A DNA stretch of 48,442 nt from Erysipelotrichaceae bacterium 7770_A6 (GTDB taxonomy: Bacteria; Bacillota_I; Bacilli_A; Erysipelotrichales; Erysipelotrichaceae). Both the position numbers and the translations under genes were made by a program. The DNA lies in contig QQXM01000019.1 of assembly GCA_014610835.1 (NCBI GenBank), forward strand, positions 1 through 48,442, given 5' to 3'. Positions 43,673 to 48,442 of the stretch are shown in pieces. The notes beneath the pieces are model-generated. The model saw nothing but the letters and a program-made list of their open reading frames with translations, made no database searches and was not told where the DNA came from. Position 1 is the stretch's first letter. The number at the start of each line of letters is the position of its first letter.

Positions 43673-44511
43673 TTTTAGATATTTTATTAGATACATTTGA
43701 AGACGTTTTAAAAATTATTCCTTTCTTATTTATTATCTATCTGATTCTTGAATGGATGGAACAAGAAGCTGGGCATAAAATGGAGCGCTTCTTAGAGAAG
43801 CATCGTAGATTAAACCCACTTGCAGGTACAATCTTTGGATTGCTGCCTTCTTGTGGGTTTGCTGGAGCAGCTTCTTCCTTATATGCAACAGGTGTGATCT
43901 CTGCAGGTACACTTGTCGCTGTCTACTTAAGCAGTTCTGATGAAATGCTATCCATTATGTTATCAAAGCAGACACCATTTCATGTCATTGCACCAATCCT
44001 AGGCGTAAAACTCATTGTTGGCTTAGCCGCTGGATATCTATTAGATCTCTTCAGTAGGCACAACATGATTCATGTCAATGAATTCTGTGAAGCAGAACAT
44101 GACGATCATTCTCATGGCATTCTTTACAGCAGTGTCATGCATACGATTCAGGTGACAATCTGGTTATTTGTGATTACATTTATCTTCAATGGTATCGTTT
44201 CACTCATTGGCGAAGAAACGTTATATAACTTTATTATTTCTCATCCAAATAAATCAGTTCTTGTTTCTTCCCTTGTAGGAATGATTCCAAGCTGTGCGTC
44301 TTCAATATTATTAACAACGATGTATCTTGAAGGTGTGATTACATTCCCTGCTGTTTGTGCTGGATTATTAGTCAATGCCGGCAGTGGCATGTTGATTCTC
44401 TTCCGTGTCAATCGCAACATGAAAGATAACATGATGATCTTATTTGTTACATGGATATGTGGTTTAGCTGCAGGATTTATACTAGAAATCATCTCAATGT
44501 TAATGCTTTAA
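43663..44511 (+). CDS. Putative metal exporter, ArsP_2-like (putative manganese transporter family)
   Basis: 282 residues with about eight membrane segments in two similar halves. The repeat motifs are GLLPSCGFAGAASSLYATG and GMIPSCASSILLTTMYLEG. A loop between halves is rich in His and acidic residues (EFCEAEHDDHSHG), as if it binds metal. The start is TTG 43663, supported by GGAGG 7 nt upstream inside the end of apbE. Export of manganese or another metal is inferred from the family name only. Confidence 0.75.
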   Translation: MELILDILLDTFEDVLKIIPFLFIIYLILEWMEQEAGHKMERFLEKHRRLNPLAGTIFGLLPSCGFAGAASSLYATGVISAGTLVAVYLSSSDEMLSIMLSKQTPFHVIAPILGVKLIVGLAAGYLLDLFSRHNMIHVNEFCEAEHDDHSHGILYSSVMHTIQVTIWLFVITFIFNGIVSLIGEETLYNFIISHPNKSVLVSSLVGMIPSCASSILLTTMYLEGVITFPAVCAGLLVNAGSGMLILFRVNRNMKDNMMILFVTWICGLAAGFILEIISMLML

Positions 44512-44533
44512 AGAGTCTACGGACTCTTTTTTT
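44510..44533 (+). terminator. Terminator after apbE and the metal-exporter gene
   Basis: AAGAGTC-4 nt-GACTCTT followed by a T-run, touching the stop codon. Confidence 0.85.
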
Positions 44534-44540
44534 GATGACA

Positions 44541-44571
44541 AAAACCAGATATGAACAACATACCTGGTTTT
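44541..44571 (-). terminator. Terminator after the second MATE gene
   Basis: AAAACCAG and CTGGTTTT, extended inside by TAT/ATA, form a stem; the minus-strand exit is TTTTTG. Confidence 0.65.
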
Positions 44572-44577
44572 CAGTTT

Positions 44578-45918
44578 CTATAATTTATATTCTTTTGCTT
44601 TTTTCACACGGTAATAGAATGCTGGAATCAATACAGTACACGCAGCACACCACGCAGATACTTCAGAAAAGGCAATTCCATCAAATCCAATGAGTCCTGG
44701 AAGTGTCATTGTAAAAATGATTCTAGAAAAGAATTCCATGATACCAGATACCATTGGAAGCACTGTATCTCCCATTGCCTGCAAAGAACAGCGATATACC
44801 CATAAAAGTGCAAGAACAAACAGGAAAATATACATAATTCTCATGTATTGTACGCCAAGTTCAATCACTTCCACTTCACTGCTTCCAATCATCCATCCAA
44901 GGAATGTTCTCGTACAGAAGTAAAGTACAATACCAAATACGATATGAAATACCCCCATCACAAAAGCTATTTCATTTACACCTTTTAAGATACGTTTCGT
45001 TTTACCAGCACCAAGATTCTGACCAACAAACGTAGCACATGCATACCCAAATGTACTGCCAACCGTTTCTAGAAGAACCATGATCTTGCTTCCAGCAGAA
45101 TATGCAGCAATATGCTGGGTTCCAAAGCTGTTTACACCAGCCTGTAATACCATAACACCAACAGCAGTAATAGAATTCATGATTGCAACCGGGACAGACA
45201 GAAAGAATGACTTCTTTAATAACGGAAGATCTAATTCCCAGTCTTCTTTTTCAATACGCAATTCTTTGATTTTCAGATAACTCCATAAACAATACAATGC
45301 AGAAAATGCCTGTGCAATCACTGTTGCATATGCTGCTCCAGCAACGCCCATATGAACATACATCACAAGAACAACATCTAATACGACATTGATAATGCAT
45401 GCAATCACCATCGCAATGACTGGATTTTTAGAATCTCCTACTGCACGCAAAATACCAGACAAGAAGTTATATGCATAGGAAACACTCATAAACAAGAAAA
45501 TGATTTGAATATAGCTCACCGCATCATTCATAATTGTTTCTGGCGTTCCCATCAATAAAAGTACATCTTTTGTAAACAATAAGGATAGTACTGTCATCAA
45601 TCCACATACAACAATGGATATATAGATATTCATTGTAATGGATTTCCGTAATCTTTGATAATCTTTAGATCCAAAGAATTGTGCAGCTAATATGGAAACG
45701 CCTTGTGCCATACCCATAATAAAGCCAAGCACAAGAAAGTTAATCGACCCCGTGGCTCCAACAGCAGCTAAAGCATCCACGCCAACGCCTCTACCAACAA
45801 CGATCGTATCGACCATGTTATAGAGCTGTTGCAATAAGTTTCCCGCAAGTAATGGCATTCCAAAAGCAAGAATCAGCTTAGAAGGATTGCCAATTGTCAT
45901 ATCCTTTGTTTGTGACAT
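44578..45918 (-). CDS. MATE family efflux transporter, second copy
   Basis: 446 residues, twelve membrane segments, with PSKLILAFGMPLLAGNLLQQLYNMVDTIVVGRGVG. It shares the fold but not close identity with the exporter at 28606-29952. AGGGGGA precedes the ATG. The gene begins only 24 nt after tRNA-Gly on the same strand, with no clear terminator between, so it may be cotranscribed with the tRNA. Substrate unknown. Confidence 0.92.
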   Translation of the reverse strand: MSQTKDMTIGNPSKLILAFGMPLLAGNLLQQLYNMVDTIVVGRGVGVDALAAVGATGSINFLVLGFIMGMAQGVSILAAQFFGSKDYQRLRKSITMNIYISIVVCGLMTVLSLLFTKDVLLLMGTPETIMNDAVSYIQIIFLFMSVSYAYNFLSGILRAVGDSKNPVIAMVIACIINVVLDVVLVMYVHMGVAGAAYATVIAQAFSALYCLWSYLKIKELRIEKEDWELDLPLLKKSFFLSVPVAIMNSITAVGVMVLQAGVNSFGTQHIAAYSAGSKIMVLLETVGSTFGYACATFVGQNLGAGKTKRILKGVNEIAFVMGVFHIVFGIVLYFCTRTFLGWMIGSSEVEVIELGVQYMRIMYIFLFVLALLWVYRCSLQAMGDTVLPMVSGIMEFFSRIIFTMTLPGLIGFDGIAFSEVSAWCAACTVLIPAFYYRVKKAKEYKL

Positions 45919-45941
45919 ACATATTCCCCCTCGTCATAAAA

Positions 45942-46012
45942 AGCGAGCGACGGGAATCGAACCCGCGTATTCAGCTTGGGAAGCTGACATTCTACCATTG
46001 AATTACGCTCGC
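45942..46012 (-). tRNA. tRNA-Gly (anticodon CCC)
   Basis: 71 nt. Acceptor GCGAGCG pairs with CGCTCGC, discriminator T. The anticodon stem TCAGC/GCTGA encloses TTCCCAA, giving CCC. T-arm CGGGTTCGATTCCCG. CCA is not encoded. Confidence 0.95.
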
Positions 46013-46021
46013 ATGTAAAAT

Positions 46022-46050
46022 ATTATAGTCCAATTGGCTTTGAACAACAA
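46022..46050 (-). promoter_or_regulatory. tRNA-Gly promoter
   Basis: On the minus strand TTGTTG (46045-46050), a 17-bp spacer and TATAAT (46022-46027). It overlaps the divergent mutY promoter. Confidence 0.55.
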
Positions 46051-46062
46051 TCAAGTTATAAT
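46034..46062 (+). promoter_or_regulatory. mutY promoter, predicted leaderless
   Basis: TTGGCT (46034-46039), a 17-bp spacer and TATAAT (46057-46062). The ATG at 46072 is 9 nt beyond, with no ribosome binding site. Confidence 0.6.
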
Positions 46063-46071
46063 AAATATCTG

Positions 46072-47145
46072 ATGAAATATAGTTTAAAAATAGAAGATGC
46101 AAAAGAAATTGCAGAATGGTATCAAAAGAATAAAAGACAGCTGCCATGGAGAGATACAAATAACCCATATGATGTATGGCTGAGTGAAATCATGCTTCAG
46201 CAGACACGTATTGAAGCTGTTAAGCCAAAGTTTCTTTTATTCAAGCAGACACTTCCAACAATTCAAGATCTTGCAAATTGCGAGGATGATGCTTTAATGC
46301 GCCTATGGGAAGGATTAGGGTACTATTCACGTGCAAGAAATCTAAAAAAATGTGCAATTACACTTGTTGAACATTACAACACTCAACTGCCAGAAGAATA
46401 TAAAACATTACTGAAATTACCTGGCATTGGACCATATACTGCAGGTGCAATCTCTTCTATTGCATATGGATTACCTGCTGCTGCAGTCGATGGTAACGTC
46501 ATGCGTGTATTAGCACGCTACTTTGAGATCACAGAAGATATTCGAAACGAAACATTAAAAAAAGAAATTGAGCAAACAATCTTAGAATGCTTTCAAGAAG
46601 ACAGTACACCTTCTTTTGTATCCAATTTAAATCAAGGTATTATGGAACTTGGAGAAACGATCTGCGTGCCAAATGGTGAAGCAAGATGTTCCATTTGTCC
46701 TTTACAGCATACATGCAAAGCACATCTTCACGAAACAACAGATACCATCCCTTATCGCAGTGCACTCAATCAAAGAAAAATTATTGAAAGAACACTATTC
46801 ATTATTCGTGATGGAGATCAATTCCTCATTCATAAAAGAGCAGATAAGGGACTACTTGCTGGATTGTACGAATTCATTGGTGTAGATGCACACCTGAATA
46901 AAAAAGAAGTCATTCAGGAAGTAGAAAAGCATAACATTCATCCAACACATATCAAACGCCTGGAAGATGCAAAACATATATTCACACATCTAGAGTGGCA
47001 TATGCATGCCTATGAAATCACAGTAGAACAGATCGAGCATTTACTGCAGAAAGATTATCTGCTGCTAAACAAACAAGAACTCGAGACAAAGGCAATTCCT
47101 TCAGCATTCAAGAAATATATCAGCTATTATACAATTCGCAAATAA
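46072..47145 (+). CDS. mutY: A/G-specific adenine DNA glycosylase
   Basis: 357 residues. It removes adenine mispaired with 8-oxoguanine. WLSEIMLQQTRIEAV carries the catalytic Glu; the helix-hairpin-helix is LPGIGPYTAGAI with the catalytic Asp in AVDGNVMRVLAR. The [4Fe-4S] loop is CVPNGEARCSICPLQHTC (C-x6-C-x2-C-x5-C). A C-terminal NUDIX-like domain (about 235-350) recognises 8-oxoG. Probably a leaderless transcript. Confidence 0.95.
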   Translation: MKYSLKIEDAKEIAEWYQKNKRQLPWRDTNNPYDVWLSEIMLQQTRIEAVKPKFLLFKQTLPTIQDLANCEDDALMRLWEGLGYYSRARNLKKCAITLVEHYNTQLPEEYKTLLKLPGIGPYTAGAISSIAYGLPAAAVDGNVMRVLARYFEITEDIRNETLKKEIEQTILECFQEDSTPSFVSNLNQGIMELGETICVPNGEARCSICPLQHTCKAHLHETTDTIPYRSALNQRKIIERTLFIIRDGDQFLIHKRADKGLLAGLYEFIGVDAHLNKKEVIQEVEKHNIHPTHIKRLEDAKHIFTHLEWHMHAYEITVEQIEHLLQKDYLLLNKQELETKAIPSAFKKYISYYTIRK

Positions 47146-47162
47146 TTTTTTTCAAAAAAGTG

Positions 47163-47193
47163 TTGCAAATATAGTAATAGTCTATGGTATATT
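47163..47193 (+). promoter_or_regulatory. Promoter of tRNA-Glu copy 1
   Basis: TTGCAA (47163-47168) and TATATT (47188-47193). The spacer is 19 bp, longer than in copy 2. Confidence 0.5.
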
Positions 47194-47204
47194 AATTGAG
47201 CACT

Positions 47205-47281
47205 GGCGAGTTGGTGAAGCGGCTTAACACACCGCCCTTTCACGGCGGCACTCACGGGTTCGAATCCCGTACTCGTCACCA
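47205..47281 (+). tRNA. tRNA-Glu (anticodon TTC), copy 1 with encoded CCA
   Basis: The 74-nt body ends at discriminator A 47278 and is followed by an encoded CCA. The anticodon stem CCGCC/GGCGG encloses CTTTCAC. The body is identical to copy 2. Confidence 0.96.
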
Positions 47282-47284
47282 TAG

Positions 47285-47313
47285 AAAAAGCTCATGGAAA
47301 CATGGGCTTTTTT
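47285..47313 (+). terminator. Terminator after tRNA-Glu copy 1
   Basis: AAAAAGC-t-CATG and CATG-g-GC with loop GAAA, followed by TTTTTT. Confidence 0.8.
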
Positions 47314-47361
47314 CATTTCTAAACAATTGTTAACTTCCTCAAAAAAAAGTTTAAAAAAGTA

Positions 47362-47390
47362 TTGCATAGTATACATCATTATGGTATATT
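47362..47390 (+). promoter_or_regulatory. Promoter of tRNA-Glu copy 2
   Basis: TTGCAT (47362-47367), a 17-bp spacer and TATATT (47385-47390). Shared leader GAGCACT precedes both tRNA-Glu copies. Confidence 0.6.
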
Positions 47391-47401
47391 ATTTGAGCAC
47401 T

Positions 47402-47475
47402 GGCGAGTTGGTGAAGCGGCTTAACACACCGCCCTTTCACGGCGGCACTCACGGGTTCGAATCCCGTACTCGTCA
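47402..47475 (+). tRNA. tRNA-Glu (anticodon TTC), copy 2
   Basis: 74 nt identical to copy 1, but without encoded CCA (CTT follows the discriminator). tRNA-Trp follows 10 nt later, so the two form one transcript. Confidence 0.96.
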
Positions 47476-47485
47476 CTTTTATTTT

Positions 47486-47556
47486 AGGGGTATCGTACAA
47501 TGGTAGTACATCGGTCTCCAAAACCGCTGATGGGAGTTCGATTCTCTCTACCCCTG
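47486..47556 (+). tRNA. tRNA-Trp (anticodon CCA)
   Basis: 71 nt. Acceptor AGGGGTA pairs with TACCCCT, discriminator G. The anticodon loop CTCCAAA gives CCA. T-arm GGAGTTCGATTCTC. The 3' CCA is not encoded. Confidence 0.95.
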
Positions 47557-47560
47557 CCTG

Positions 47561-47590
47561 AAAGATCCAGAAAATTGGATCTTTTTTTCT
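47561..47590 (+). terminator. Terminator after the tRNA-Glu/tRNA-Trp unit
   Basis: AAAGATCC-8 nt-GGATCTTT followed by T residues. Confidence 0.88.
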
Positions 47591-47617
47591 ATATTTATAC
47601 CAATTATTCTTGTACAG

Positions 47618-47645
47618 CTTACATTTCGCATCAAATAAATATAAT
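47618..47645 (+). promoter_or_regulatory. Promoter of the 40-residue membrane peptide gene
   Basis: CTTACA (47618-47623), a 16-bp spacer and TATAAT (47640-47645), followed by GGGAGG and the ATG at 47669. Confidence 0.5.
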
Positions 47646-47668
47646 TAGATTACAGGGAGGACGTTGTT

Positions 47669-47791
47669 ATGCTAGCCGCATTATTATTTGTTGCTGAAAT
47701 TGGATTTATTATTATTGCTGCAATTACCTGCTTAAAAATTGGTTGGGTATGTGATATTTATATTCAGGAACATAAAAAAGATAAGCAATAG
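47669..47791 (+). CDS. 40-residue small membrane protein
   Basis: It starts MLAALLFVAEIGFIIIAAIT, has one long hydrophobic helix (about 2-28) and ends in a basic tail (EHKKDKQ). GGGAGG lies well spaced before the ATG and a promoter is visible. No family recognised. The 3' end overlaps the terminator stem of the convergent histidine kinase gene. Confidence 0.6.
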   Translation: MLAALLFVAEIGFIIIAAITCLKIGWVCDIYIQEHKKDKQ

Positions 47792-47799
47792 CGCTTATC
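47774..47799 (-). terminator. Terminator of the GHKL histidine kinase gene
   Basis: On the minus strand GATAAGC-6 nt-GCTTATC is followed by TTTTTTATG. It overlaps the last codons of the small membrane protein gene. Confidence 0.8.
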
Positions 47800-48442
47800 C
47801 ATTATAAATTGCAATACTACATGCCAAAGTATCTTCACTTTGTGAATACTTGATTGATCCATCATATTTTTTAACAATTTTATTGATTGATTTCACTCCA
47901 TAGCCATTCTTAGATGAATGGTTTATTTTTATATTTCCACTTTCATCTAAAATCTGATGCTGCATACTATTTGTACATACAATCATCAAAAAACCATTCT
48001 TTTTGTAAATTTCAAAAAGAATTTCTTTTTTCCCTTCTGTATGTCTAATTGCATTATCTAGAATATTTGTAAGTAATATTGTTAAATCATTTTCGTTGAT
48101 ATTGATTTTTTCAATTCTTTCAATGTATGTATCAAATTTTATATTCAACCTGATTGCGCGGATGTAATTTGCATTCACAATTGTATCCAGATATGAATAC
48201 CCAGTTTCAATTGGCACAAATGCCTGATCAAGAGATGCAGAAATTGCATCTGGATCTATTTGCGATGTTAAAACATGCTTTAAATCATGTTTTAATGTTC
48301 TTAATTCCTCATAAGATTCTTTCAGCAATGCTTCTTTTTCACTTTGATATTTCAATGCAAGATCCTGGTATATTGTTGAAGACTCATAAAACAAGTCATT
48401 CACAATATACTCACTCTTTCTATCAATCCTGTTTAACCGTGA
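47795..48442 (-). CDS. GHKL (AgrC-type) sensor histidine kinase, 5' part cut by window end
   Basis: 216 codons visible, and the frame stays open to the window edge, so the N-terminal membrane sensor is probably outside. A GTG at 48403 could be taken as a start, but the upstream frame remains coding-like. The phosphoacceptor histidine is in RTLKHDLKHVL, the N box is LLTNILDNAIRHTEGK, and the G box GYGVKSINKIVKKYDG. Such kinases usually sense peptides and pair with a LytTR regulator, which would lie further right. Confidence 0.85.
   Translation of the reverse strand, partial: SRLNRIDRKSEYIVNDLFYESSTIYQDLALKYQSEKEALLKESYEELRTLKHDLKHVLTSQIDPDAISASLDQAFVPIETGYSYLDTIVNANYIRAIRLNIKFDTYIERIEKININENDLTILLTNILDNAIRHTEGKKEILFEIYKKNGFLMIVCTNSMQHQILDESGNIKINHSSKNGYGVKSINKIVKKYDGSIKYSQSEDTLACSIAIYNG

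Noticed and set aside
47294-47697. Two plus-strand frames running across tRNA-Glu copy 2 and tRNA-Trp
   Set aside because: They translate tRNA genes and a terminator.

Overview
The window looks like chromosome of a low-G+C gut Firmicute, most likely a member of the Erysipelotrichia or a close relative. This is inference, from A/T-rich genes, Gram-positive ribosome binding sites, an Rnf complex, a lipoteichoic-acid-synthase-type enzyme, SpaA-fold surface protein and CBS-type pyrophosphatase. One foreign element is inserted at the left. There are no rRNA genes and no CRISPR array.

Layout. (1) 1 to about 8320: the right part of an integrative mobilizable element, clearly richer in G+C than the host. 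It holds a mobilization operon (DUF3847 protein, MobA/MobL relaxase, DUF3991/TOPRIM protein), a hairpin-dense non-coding stretch (2857-3141), an A/T-rich cargo of a lactococcin-972-type ABC transporter pair, then TnpV and a large serine recombinase at the chromosomal edge. The left end lies outside the window. (2) 8328-17162: HAD phosphatase, 6-phosphofructokinase, and a five-gene minus-strand operon (WG-repeat lipoprotein, small membrane protein, glycosyltransferase fused to a MarR-type domain, GH3 glycosidase, CBS/DHH pyrophosphatase). (3) 17342-20852: a small exported protein broken by a stop codon, an Mrr-type nuclease with membrane segments, and an LtaS-like enzyme. (4) 20874-26059: CpXC protein, large SpaA-repeat surface protein, tail-less SSB, radical SAM protein. 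(5) 26169-30587: serC-serA, a MATE exporter, an HD hydrolase. (6) 30694-33912: tRNA-Leu, then an operon made of a 31-residue leader ORF, a terminator, an ankyrin-repeat protein and an EF-G paralogue that lacks the catalytic histidine. (7) 33968-36899: MscS channel, YgjP-type metalloprotease, YbaK editing protein, tRNA-His, SAF-domain protein. (8) 36953-44511: the rnfCDGEA-(small Cys protein)-rnfB operon, with divergent apbE and a putative metal exporter. (9) 44578-48442: second MATE exporter, tRNA-Gly, mutY, two tRNA-Glu, tRNA-Trp, a 40-residue membrane peptide and a GHKL histidine kinase cut by the window end.

How the genes work together. ApbE should attach FMN to RnfG and RnfD, so the divergent apbE/rnf pair forms one redox module. 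Its RnfG has three FMN-binding domains instead of one, its RnfB is reduced to a membrane anchor plus one cluster, and an extra small cysteine protein sits beside RnfB. The most novel candidate is the leader-ORF/terminator/ankyrin/EF-G-like operon: the leader's stop codon lies in the terminator stem, which suggests that translation status controls expression of a non-canonical translation GTPase. A second unusual architecture is the glycosyltransferase-MarR fusion. Several plus-strand genes have a -10 box only 9-10 nt before the ATG and no ribosome binding site, as expected for leaderless mRNAs.
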